DNA of 64,000 nucleotides from Halobacteriovorax sp. GB3 (GTDB lineage: Bacteria; Bdellovibrionota; Bacteriovoracia; Bacteriovoracales; Bacteriovoracaceae): the NCBI RefSeq assembly GCF_028649655.1, contig NZ_JAQSLN010000001.1:124001-188000 (forward strand). The letters are read 5' to 3'. Below are positions 54,923-62,038 of this stretch, piece after piece. Position numbers and translations under genes: made by a program. The notes below the pieces were generated by a model. It saw only the letters and a program-made list of their open reading frames with translations. It was not told the DNA's origin and did no database searches. Each line of letters opens with the position of its first letter. Position 1 is the stretch's first letter.

Positions 54923-56531
54923 TAAACACGAAAGTGCCGAGCATACCTCGTGTTAAGAGGACGTAGTATATATTTTTAATGTAATTCTCTAGCTCGATAT
55001 TTTCTTTATCGGTACCATTGATTGGAGTACCATTTTTATCAAAGTACTTACTCTTGTTGATTTTTATTTTCATATCTGTTGTATCGAGATAGATGTCATC
55101 ACCAATAATGATGCCTGCATAGTTTAAGTCTTGCCCCTGAAGAGTGTGAATACATCCAATTTCATTTACAGATTTTGGGTCTTGAACCCATCCAGGAATT
55201 TTCGTGTTCCACTGTGCTTTTAGGCCTTCTATCTCAAAATCATAAAGAGTTTTATCTTTTTTAGAGATCCATTTTACATAGTATCCCGACCCCATACGAC
55301 AGTGACCAAGTTCTTTATTCTTTTCTTTGATTTCATTGTGCAAACTTTGGAGATCATCGAAGACGCTTAGTTCATAATCTCCAAGATCTTTATTATTGGG
55401 TTTCTTATTTGTAATTTGTAAAAGATCTTGAATGAATTGAAGGTAGTTAGCACCTTTTTTCACTCTAAATTGCTGTGTTAGTTTAAAAGTTTTGTAATTT
55501 TTAGGATTGACCTCATTCAAATTTAAATCAGCAGGTCTAATTGTTTGCTTTTCATCATACATAAGAATTAAGTGTTTTGATTTCTTTATCGCGAAGTCTA
55601 ATTCATTGTATTTACCATTTTCTAAGTGCTTTAGGTCTTTGGTTTGTTTGTTGAAGTGCCTTTTTAGTCTATGCGCTTCATCGACGATAATTAAATCATA
55701 TTTCTCATTAAGATCTTTACTCATATCAATAGGCTTAATTATTTTGGCCTTTATTTTTGCCTCTCTTAGCATCTTTTTCAGTGTTGATTGAAGAGAGGTC
55801 TGAGGAACGCAAATTGCTATTTTGGCATCTTCAAGCATGTATTTCTTTAGAAGTAGGTGAACAATTTTTATGATCAAAAGGGATTTTCCTGTACCAGGCC
55901 CTCCGGAAATCAAAATTGATTCTTCTGTCTCTTTAAGTTTTCTCTTTTTAACAATACTTCCATCGAAGCTAATAATTTCTTCATTGGACTGACATTCTTC
56001 TGTAATTAAATTAACAACGCTGTTTATAATATCCATTTGCTGATCAGAGAATTCTTTAAAAGGTGAAAGCTTAAAAAGATCTGTGTTTTCAAGATCTATA
56101 AGTTCGTTATTAACAAGTTTTTTTTCTTTTAATTGATTCCAGATATTTCTAAAAAGAGACTCGTTAATCTCTTTTTTCATGTAGTATTCGTGAGAATTTT
56201 GATTGAGCTTTGTATTTATGATTTCAAACTTATTATCTGCGAACATGTAATTGATTAGCTTCGATTCAATATCATAGATGGCACTTTTATTAAAAAAATC
56301 CGAAGTGATAATCTTAGCTCTAATTAGATTCTTCTTTCTTTTTTCTGTGTTCTTACTATGGTCAGATACTCTTTTCCTAAAGTTTGAAGTCTCACCAATA
56401 TAGAGGTGCTTATCATTGTGAATTAAATATGTGACACAGTGTTTCTCATACTCTTTGATACTCTTTTCAAGGAGTGGGAATTTGTCCTCTATAATTTCAA
56501 ACTTGATTTCAGTCGCTATTTTTGAATCCAT
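54870..56531 (-). CDS. GIY-YIG nuclease domain joined to DUF2075 helicase
   Basis: The N-terminus (residues about 32-105) is a GIY-YIG nuclease-like domain with TYLI and YIGET (44-48), Arg52 and Glu89 as likely active residues. A DUF2075 P-loop NTPase follows, with GGPGTGKS (210-217), Walker B LIIVDEAHR near 283, LTQQFRV near 347, and VLLTRGMLG near 540. Such proteins are linked to defence against foreign nucleic acid. The 553-residue protein is convergent with the DUF2958 gene and divergent to the MazG-like gene. Function is inferred from domain content. Confidence 0.82.
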   Translation of the reverse strand: MDSKIATEIKFEIIEDKFPLLEKSIKEYEKHCVTYLIHNDKHLYIGETSNFRKRVSDHSKNTEKRKKNLIRAKIITSDFFNKSAIYDIESKLINYMFADNKFEIINTKLNQNSHEYYMKKEINESLFRNIWNQLKEKKLVNNELIDLENTDLFKLSPFKEFSDQQMDIINSVVNLITEECQSNEEIISFDGSIVKKRKLKETEESILISGGPGTGKSLLIIKIVHLLLKKYMLEDAKIAICVPQTSLQSTLKKMLREAKIKAKIIKPIDMSKDLNEKYDLIIVDEAHRLKRHFNKQTKDLKHLENGKYNELDFAIKKSKHLILMYDEKQTIRPADLNLNEVNPKNYKTFKLTQQFRVKKGANYLQFIQDLLQITNKKPNNKDLGDYELSVFDDLQSLHNEIKEKNKELGHCRMGSGYYVKWISKKDKTLYDFEIEGLKAQWNTKIPGWVQDPKSVNEIGCIHTLQGQDLNYAGIIIGDDIYLDTTDMKIKINKSKYFDKNGTPINGTDKENIELENYIKNIYYVLLTRGMLGTFVFIKDENLRHYLKDALKQK

Positions 56532-56649
56532 AATCTCTCTAACGTATTGATATTTTGATTGATTATACCTCTAGATTTAACTTTCTTCTATGAGGTAACT
56601 CTTTGTCTAATGGCAAACAATTTTGTATATTCTCTCTCGGGAGATTTGT

Positions 56650-57009
56650 ATGAAAACTATAGATGTAGAAAAGTTGAATTCAGTAGTATCTAACTTCATA
56701 GAAGAGAGAGACTGGGATCAATTTCATTCAATTAAAAACTTATCAATGGCCTTGTCTGTTGAGACTTCTGAGCTAGTTGAAATCTTCCAGTGGTTAAAAG
56801 AAGAAGACTCCAATAACGTAAAAAATGATCCGAAACTTAAAGCAAAAGTTGAAGAAGAGATTTCAGATATCTTCATCTATTTGATGAGAATTGCCATTAA
56901 GTCAGGCGTTGATATTGAAAGTTCTGTTCTATCAAAAATCGAAAAAAATTCTGAAAAGTACCCTGTTGAAAAGGCTAGGGGAAATGCTCGGAAGTATACT
57001 GATTTGTAA
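56650..57009 (+). CDS. MazG-like nucleotide pyrophosphohydrolase
   Basis: Members hydrolyse nucleoside triphosphates, often dCTP or noncanonical ones, to monophosphates. The 119-residue protein has the EExxE and ExxD metal motifs: ETSELVEIFQWL (about 42) and EEEISDIFIYLMRIA (about 76). It starts at ATG 56650 behind GGGAGA; a start at 56623 is less likely. It is cytosolic. On defence islands such enzymes can lower dNTP levels, but housekeeping is equally possible. Confidence 0.8.
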   Translation: MKTIDVEKLNSVVSNFIEERDWDQFHSIKNLSMALSVETSELVEIFQWLKEEDSNNVKNDPKLKAKVEEEISDIFIYLMRIAIKSGVDIESSVLSKIEKNSEKYPVEKARGNARKYTDL

Positions 57010-57201
57010 TTCGTCTTTTACTTATCTTTCCTAAAAAAGATATCTCTCTTTTTTCTAAAATCATAATTTCTTGATTATTAATCTTTGATGCTTTGTTTAG
57101 AAAACTTGACTCAGGCTGTCCATTGAAAATTCCGAGTTAATAATAAGCTTTAACAGAAAACTAGTTACATCAATTAATTATAAATTATTAGAGAGGATTG
57201 T

Positions 57202-57441
57202 ATGAGGTACGAATATAATATGTTGCAAATTCCACCATCAATTGAGGTTGCTACTAAAGACAAAGGTACAGAGGCAGCAACTTACTTACAAGAGAAAGTA
57301 AGTGAAATGTCTAACCTAGGTTGGGAATTTATGCGTATTGATAGCTTTGGTGTCAATGTTCTCGGAGGTTGTTCTAATGGAGGTAAAGATACAAGTCATC
57401 TTTACTATGTAATTACTTTCAGAAGAGCTGCTAATGAATAG
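57202..57441 (+). CDS. DUF4177-like small protein
   Basis: A 79-residue protein with YEYNMLQIPPS, NLGWEFMRID and YYVITFRR, the pattern of DUF4177 proteins. It starts behind AGAGG. The yidD gene overlaps its last eight bases, so the two are co-translated. Function is unknown. Confidence 0.65.
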   Translation: MRYEYNMLQIPPSIEVATKDKGTEAATYLQEKVSEMSNLGWEFMRIDSFGVNVLGGCSNGGKDTSHLYYVITFRRAANE

Positions 57442-57655
57442 TGTTGCGATTCTTTTAATCAAATTTTATCAGGTTTTCATTTCAAAAATGCTGGGAGAGG
57501 GAAAGTGTCGCTTTGAACCTTCATGTTCTTCTTACGCTCTATTTGCGTTCCGAAAGCATAAATTTATTAAAGCATATACCTTAAGCCGCAAACGTTTTAG
57601 CAGGTGTTGCCCTCCTTATGGTGGAGTTGATTATGAGGGGATTAGTGATGATTAA
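57434..57655 (+). CDS. yidD: membrane protein insertion efficiency factor YidD
   Basis: YidD aids insertion of inner-membrane proteins near YidC. The 73-residue protein shows the family core CRFEPSCSSYALFAF and the late CCPPYGG, with basic residues between. In most genomes yidD sits between rnpA and yidC; here it is on an island between small unknown genes, so it is likely a second copy. It overlaps the DUF4177-like gene. Confidence 0.9.
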   Translation: MNSVAILLIKFYQVFISKMLGEGKCRFEPSCSSYALFAFRKHKFIKAYTLSRKRFSRCCPPYGGVDYEGISDD

Positions 57656-57926
57656 ATTAGTTCTTATAATTGGTTTCTCATTTTCTATGAATTCTTTTGG
57701 TGATGAATTGGTTGAAGGATCGCTATTTATTACTCGTTCAGCTTATAAATCTAATTATGGGCCTTGTGCTTGTCCTGATGATCCTGCAGCGAATGGCCGA
57801 TGTGGAAAGCGCTCAGCTTTATGTAAGGATAGAGGTCATAATATTTTAGATTGCTCAGGGAGAAAGATAAAGTCTATTTTTGAGTATAAGAAGCTCAAAA
57901 AGAAATTGTGTGGAAAGGACTTTTGA
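57648..57926 (+). CDS. small secreted Cys-rich protein
   Basis: The ATG at 57648, behind GAGGGGATT, gives a 92-residue product with a signal peptide (about 1-19) and the motif GPCACPDDPAANGRCGKRSA with five further Cys downstream or within. Similar CPDD-x-NG-x-CG-x-RSA motifs occur in small secreted proteins whose function I do not know. The gene overlaps the end of yidD by eight bases. Its role in the island is unclear. Confidence 0.65.
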   Translation: MIKLVLIIGFSFSMNSFGDELVEGSLFITRSAYKSNYGPCACPDDPAANGRCGKRSALCKDRGHNILDCSGRKIKSIFEYKKLKKKLCGKDF

Positions 57927-58039
57927 TGATTGTCTCTACTCTTAGATAAATATTAATCTGTAGCTCAGAGTTCTGTTTGCAAGTTAGAAATTAGTTTTGG
58001 TTGCTACTAATAACGTATATGAAAATTAATGGAGGTATT

Positions 58040-58726
58040 GTGAAATTTTTAATACTTACTCTTTTTACTTTTACTTTATTTGGGTGCTCTGACCCAATGA
58101 ATACAAAAATAACGAAAGAGAATTATAAAAAAGTCCTTGAGGGGGTAAGAAAAAATACTGATGAAAAAACCTATGAGAAAGTACAGGCTATAGTGAAATT
58201 AGCTGAGTTTGCTAAGCTTGGAGGTAAAGACCCAATCGATTTTTTAGAAGGAAAATCATTTAATGAGCATTTAAATTATTTTAAGCACAAAGCTGAAGAA
58301 GAGCAAGTAAGACTTAAGCAAGAAGAGCTAAAGGCATTGCAAGTAGCAAAAGCTGCTGAAGATAAAATCAAAGAAAGAAGTCAATATTTAAAGACACTGT
58401 CGTGGATAAAGAAAAAGAGCAAAGATAAGTACGGTTTTAATAAAAAAGTTGTTGTGGGAATTCATATGCAAAATATGAAGAATAAAGATATCGACGCATT
58501 TGAAGGAACTATTTATATCTACGATAAACTTAACAATCAATTAGCAAAGCTTGGAGTAAAAAGCACAGATGTAATTAAAGCAGGCTCTAAATCTAATTTA
58601 ACTTGGGTTTTCCCTACGATTGATTTTTCTAATAACATGAAAGAGGTTTATGAAACCTCTCCTGGTTCTTTAAAGTTTAGATTTGAACCAAGTAAAATAC
58701 TACTTAAAAATGGAACAGAAATCTAA
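58040..58726 (+). CDS. lipoprotein, function unknown
   Basis: The GTG at 58040 lies four bases after GGAGG. It gives 228 residues with a signal peptide whose lipobox is LFGC. A helical charged region (about 75-120) precedes a C-terminal beta-like domain (about 135-225), with IHMQNMKNKDIDAFEGTIYI typical of a DUF-type domain for protein-protein contacts. I recognise no family with confidence. It stands alone between repeats and the small secreted gene. Confidence 0.65.
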   Translation: MKFLILTLFTFTLFGCSDPMNTKITKENYKKVLEGVRKNTDEKTYEKVQAIVKLAEFAKLGGKDPIDFLEGKSFNEHLNYFKHKAEEEQVRLKQEELKALQVAKAAEDKIKERSQYLKTLSWIKKKSKDKYGFNKKVVVGIHMQNMKNKDIDAFEGTIYIYDKLNNQLAKLGVKSTDVIKAGSKSNLTWVFPTIDFSNNMKEVYETSPGSLKFRFEPSKILLKNGTEI

Positions 58727-58917
58727 AGTTTAGATTTAAATAATTTGTAAGGTACTCGAGATGATGAAGACGTTATAATGCACCTGTCGGAATAGGGAAG
58801 ATTAAGGACGTATACTCGTAACACTTAAAGACAACTCTAGTCTATAACTCGATATTTCTATGTTAGAAATTTATATTCATATTTGTAGCAGTTAAATTAT
58901 TGCATGAGATATAAAGC
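58727..58917. other. intergenic region leading to the inverted repeat
   Basis: The spacer 58727-59122 is 396 bases long. Its first part has no gene or motif that I can support; the rest is the left copy of the inverted repeat, followed by the ribosome site AAAGGAG at 59110-59116. Confidence 0.4.
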
Positions 58918-59057
58918 ATATGTGAACCGTGAATTAATGCGAGTTTAAATCAAACTGAGAATTGACGAGTGCCGGGCGTATGGTGAGATGAGAACACCAC
59001 GATAGTAGGGATAATAAAGTAAGACTCCGCCACCATAAGCTGGAAGGAGATAATAAT
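58918..59057 (+). repeat. inverted repeat, left copy (possible group II intron remnant)
   Basis: This roughly 140-base sequence is the diverged reverse complement of 59738-59875. The best-kept parts are GATGAG, CGATAGTA, AGACTCCG-CACCA and GGAAGGAGATAATAAT. The last segment is a ribosome site, followed by no long frame here. The motif GATAGTAG before a ribosome site recalls leaders of group II intron proteins, but no domain V hairpin or reverse transcriptase frame is seen. Confidence 0.55.
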
Positions 59058-59122
59058 CTCTCTGCAATACGCATGTTTCTTGGAGTATGGTACGATTAGA
59101 TCTTCAATAAAAGGAGTTCTTT

Positions 59123-59479
59123 TTGAATTATAAATTAGATAAATTAAAGCATTTCAGTATTTATTTAATAATTAATTTAATTATAGCTATGATTTATCTC
59201 TCTACTCTGAGTGTAGAACTCTTCATCGGAACCATTGGTATTTACATAGTTCCTCTCTTAATTGGAAGAGGAAAAATTCGTTATAAGAGCTTCAATGAGC
59301 TCCGTTTGAAGTCATGCATTGTTGAAATTCTTATTTTTTCTTTACTAGGATTTGTTTGTTATCAACTTAATGAGACAGTGCTTGATTACAAAAAATTAAT
59401 GAATATCATACTGTCATACTCATTTTCTGTTGGATATATTTCTTTGTTTATTGATGTTAAGAATGAAAATAAGAAATAA
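59123..59479 (+). CDS. small membrane protein between the inverted repeats
   Basis: The 118-residue protein has about four hydrophobic segments (near 10-30, 32-48, 65-85 and 92-110). The start is a TTG at 59123, six bases after AAAGGAG at 59110-59116. It stands alone between the two arms of the inverted repeat. No family is recognised. It could be cargo of a small element. Confidence 0.5.
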   Translation: MNYKLDKLKHFSIYLIINLIIAMIYLSTLSVELFIGTIGIYIVPLLIGRGKIRYKSFNELRLKSCIVEILIFSLLGFVCYQLNETVLDYKKLMNIILSYSFSVGYISLFIDVKNENKK

Positions 59480-59568
59480 GGCTTTTCATCATTCAATTGG
59501 AAAAAAATGAGGGCACATTCTAAATTTCGAAATAATGTCATGACCCAAGTTTACTCATTGGTGGATTA

Positions 59569-59724
59569 ATGAATAGGATCTCAATCGTAACATATGTTCA
59601 AGTCAGCTCGAAGTATCCTTTTTGGAAAGAAGTTTACGGAATTAAGGGGCAGAGAGTAGATTACTTATATAAGGAACATTTACTCCTATCTAAACAAAAC
59701 TATTTAATAACGTCAGAAAATTAA
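59569..59724 (+). CDS. possible small gene or remnant
   Basis: A 51-codon frame (MNRISIVTYVQVSSKYPFW at its start) with plausible composition but no ribosome site at good spacing. The rest of the spacer 59480-59568 is AT-rich without features. It may be a truncated gene. Confidence 0.2.
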   Translation: MNRISIVTYVQVSSKYPFWKEVYGIKGQRVDYLYKEHLLLSKQNYLITSEN

Positions 59725-59737
59725 AAAGCGTAGAAAC

Positions 59738-59875
59738 ATTATTATCTCCTTCCAATTTGTGGTGACGGAGTCTCACTTTGGTATTTCTACTATCGCAATG
59801 TGCTCATCTCATTATTTGTGGCGTTCGGCTTAGATCTTCTGGGCTTCGTTTTATCTAAGTAGCCGTTCACATGTT
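59738..59875 (-). repeat. inverted repeat, right copy
   Basis: The partner of 58918-59057 in opposite orientation. On the minus strand it ends in GGAAGGAGATAATAATG, a ribosome site directly before an ATG that opens a frame of only eight codons. Similar-looking but unpaired sequence continues to about 60000. The rest of the spacer up to the hip operators (60001-60130) shows nothing. Confidence 0.55.
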
Positions 59876-60130
59876 CGCTGTTAGGCTGATTCCTTTCTCT
59901 CCTTACCCCCGGCGCTCCTCGTCTCTCTCTACTAAGCATGTAGGTGCTATTTTTTACCGTCCACAATCTTTTGCTTATCATATATTCACGACAAATTGTA
60001 ACTATCTTAATACCGGTATTTGTGGACCTTATGCGTTCTTAAAATGTAATGAGTTTATTTCAGACTCATATTCTGACATAGGTTGGTTACAGTAGATGTG
60101 TAACATATATAAGAATTTAGAGATATTAAT

Positions 60131-60245
60131 GTATACTAAAGTAGTCATTTTTGCTTGTTTTCAATAGGATTAACCTTTCTGTCTACTGGAGTAGACTTTT
60201 ATTGCTAAATTCTTGAAAAAGCATATAATGTATACTGGAGTATAC
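60131..60245. promoter_or_regulatory. three palindromic operators of the hip operon
   Basis: GTATACTAAAGTAGTC (60131-60146), GTCTACTGGAGTAGAC (60181-60196) and GTATACTGGAGTATAC (60230-60245) share the form GTMTACTRRAGTAKAC. Their centres are 50 and 49 bases apart, close to whole helical turns. The third overlaps the ribosome site of the antitoxin gene. They fit autoregulation by the HipB-like repressor. Confidence 0.75.
60202..60229 (+). promoter_or_regulatory. promoter of hipB-hipA
   Basis: TTGCTA (60202-60207) and TATAAT (60224-60229) are 16 bases apart. The -10 abuts the third operator, so repressor binding would block transcription. GGAG at 60237-60240 serves the ATG at 60248. Confidence 0.65.
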
Positions 60246-60247
60246 AA

Positions 60248-60496
60248 ATGAGTGAAGAAGTATCAGTTATAAATGACAGCAAAAAGATAGCAACAATGAT
60301 CAAAAAGATCAGAAAGCAAAGAAAGATCACACAGACTGAGCTTGCCGATTATGCAGGCTTATCGCGTGCAGGGATCGCAAAGATAGAATCTGGCGCAAGT
60401 GACATTAAGCTTTCAACATTGATCTCTATCGCAAACTTACTTGGCCTTGATCTTTATTTAAAAGATAGAGGTAGTGAGCGAGGGGAGTCGCTATGA
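60248..60496 (+). CDS. hipB: HipB-like antitoxin and repressor
   Basis: An 82-residue XRE-type DNA-binding protein (HTH about residues 20-70, with ITQTELADYAGLSRAGIAKIE). It neutralises HipA and represses its own operon through the upstream palindromes. The hipA start codon overlaps its stop (ATGA). The C-terminal tail of HipB here is short. It is likely to form a dimer on each operator. Confidence 0.85.
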   Translation: MSEEVSVINDSKKIATMIKKIRKQRKITQTELADYAGLSRAGIAKIESGASDIKLSTLISIANLLGLDLYLKDRGSERGESL

Positions 60497-61758
60497 TTGA
60501 AAGCCTGAATCTTTTTTATAATGAAGAACTAGTCGGTGTGTTGATTGAGGATGATGAAGAAAGATTGTCCTTTTCATATGCGAAGAGCTGGTTAGAGAAG
60601 AAAAGTTCTTTTGCTATTTCAATTAATCTACCATTAAGAGAAGATCCCTTTGGTCACATGCAAACAAAAGCGTTCTTTGAAAACCTTCTTCCTGAGGGGG
60701 AAGTTAAGCAGGCCATTGAGAGTTTATCCCAGAAGAATGTAACAGATGAATTTCATTTCTTAAAAGAGTATGGAGTTGATTGTGCAGGTGCTTTTATTTT
60801 AAGTCCAATGGAAGAAGCGCAAAAGGTCGATAGTTTTAAATCTTCTGAAATAGAAATTGAAAAAATTTATGAATTTCTAAGGGATAAAAGACCACTCACC
60901 GGAACAATTATAAGTGAGGAGGGGGGACGTTTTTCTCTCGCTGGTGCTCAAGATAAATTTCCTGTTATATTTAAGGAAAAGAAATTTTTCATTCCTCTTA
61001 ATGGAGAACCAACAACACATATATTAAAACCTCATGTTCGATATCATCGAAATACTGAGGATACTCCATATAATGAACATTTTTGCATGAAGCTTGCGGG
61101 GCTTATAGGTCTCAATGTTCCTAAGACAATTTTGATTGAAGGTGAATATCCTTTGTATATTGTCGAGCGATTTGATCGTAAGATCGTGAAAGAAAATACC
61201 GCTAGAATTCATCAAGAGGATTTTTGCCAAGCTCAGGGATTAACTTCAAGAAAGAAGTATGAAGAGGATGGTGGGCCTAAGTTATTTGAAAACTACAAAT
61301 TGATTAAGAACAATAGTGCCGTTCCACTTAAAGACTTGTCTCAATTCTTGAGATGGTTTTGGTTTAACCTATTAATTGGAAACAATGATTGTCACTCAAA
61401 GAACCTAAGTTTTCTCCATACAGATAAGGGAATAAGGCTATCGCCTTTTTATGATCTACTTTGCACTTCAATTTATAAAGGGTTTACAAAAAAGTTCAGT
61501 TATACAATTGGTGGTAATCACGACTGGTATAAATTAAAGACGAAGAACTTTGAGATATTGGCAAGTGAACTAGAGATAAAGGAATCGCTTCTTTTTAAAG
61601 AAGGTAAGAGTGTAACCCAGTTAATATCGAAAGAGATTGACTCTCTTGTCGATGAGTTTGAAGAAAACTATGGTGATATTGAGACAGCAAAATTAATTAA
61701 GGCTGAGTTTTATAAGAGAGCGAAGCATTTGCAAAAGAATATAAAAGGACTTAATTAA
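60493..61758 (+). CDS. hipA: HipA-like toxin kinase
   Basis: HipA-type serine/threonine kinases phosphorylate targets such as glutamyl-tRNA synthetase and cause growth arrest. The 421-residue length is normal. The N-subdomain is followed by GRFSLAGAQDKF (phosphate-binding loop with the autophosphorylated Ser in family members), the catalytic Asp in NNDCHSKN and the Mg-binding Asp in PFYDLL. All key residues appear present, so the toxin is probably active. Confidence 0.9.
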   Translation: MIESLNLFYNEELVGVLIEDDEERLSFSYAKSWLEKKSSFAISINLPLREDPFGHMQTKAFFENLLPEGEVKQAIESLSQKNVTDEFHFLKEYGVDCAGAFILSPMEEAQKVDSFKSSEIEIEKIYEFLRDKRPLTGTIISEEGGRFSLAGAQDKFPVIFKEKKFFIPLNGEPTTHILKPHVRYHRNTEDTPYNEHFCMKLAGLIGLNVPKTILIEGEYPLYIVERFDRKIVKENTARIHQEDFCQAQGLTSRKKYEEDGGPKLFENYKLIKNNSAVPLKDLSQFLRWFWFNLLIGNNDCHSKNLSFLHTDKGIRLSPFYDLLCTSIYKGFTKKFSYTIGGNHDWYKLKTKNFEILASELEIKESLLFKEGKSVTQLISKEIDSLVDEFEENYGDIETAKLIKAEFYKRAKHLQKNIKGLN

Positions 61759-61988
61759 TTTAAATACTAAAACTAGCCATGAAGTTGTATCGCTAGACTA
61801 TTTCTCTAAGTAGTAATATACTAAAAACAACAAAAGCTTCAAAGAAAGCTCTTGCGATTAGAATCCTCCGAATGACCTGTATTAATAGTGTTTTCGGGCG
61901 CGGGATGCCTTTGCGTAGTCCCTGTTTTGGCTATTTTGGCTACACTCAAAAAACTACTTCAATGTATTTAGGGTGTTACGAACAGGAG
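61759..61988. other. right end of the island, non-coding
   Basis: No gene is seen. The region includes CGGGCGCGGG (about 61891) that recalls the ssrA T-arm but does not align. No attachment arm binding sites can be recognised by eye. Confidence 0.35.
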
Positions 61989-62001
61989 GCCACCTCCACC
62001 A
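61989..62001 (+). repeat. attR: second copy of the ssrA 3' end
   Basis: GCCACCTCCACCA identical to the last 13 bases of tmRNA at 44567-44579, in the same orientation. It marks the right end of the island. Confidence 0.8.
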
Positions 62002-62038
62002 TTCAACTTAAACTAAAAAACAAACAAACCGAAACCAA

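Larger units (their letters stand above)
44580..62001. mobile_element. genomic island integrated at ssrA
   Basis: The 17.4 kb between the intact ssrA 3' end and a second copy of its last 13 bases is gene cargo with visibly higher A+T content than the chromosome on either side. It holds mostly defence-like genes, a toxin-antitoxin pair, repeats and gene fragments. I found no integrase, excisionase, replication or conjugation gene, so the element may be decayed or mobilised in trans. The left end at 44580 and right end at 62001 come from the att repeat. Confidence 0.8.

Noticed and set aside
59790-59981. 63-codon minus-strand frame with many Arg and Pro
   Set aside because: It runs across the inverted repeat arm and has composition like intron RNA rather than protein; no ribosome site precedes it.
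61880-61920. A longer remnant of ssrA before attR
   Set aside because: The G/C-rich stretch looks a little like the T-arm, but it does not align beyond a few bases; only the last 13 bases are truly shared.
44580-62001. Integrase or transposase gene on the island
   Set aside because: I looked through all long frames on both strands and saw no tyrosine or serine recombinase or DDE transposase motif.
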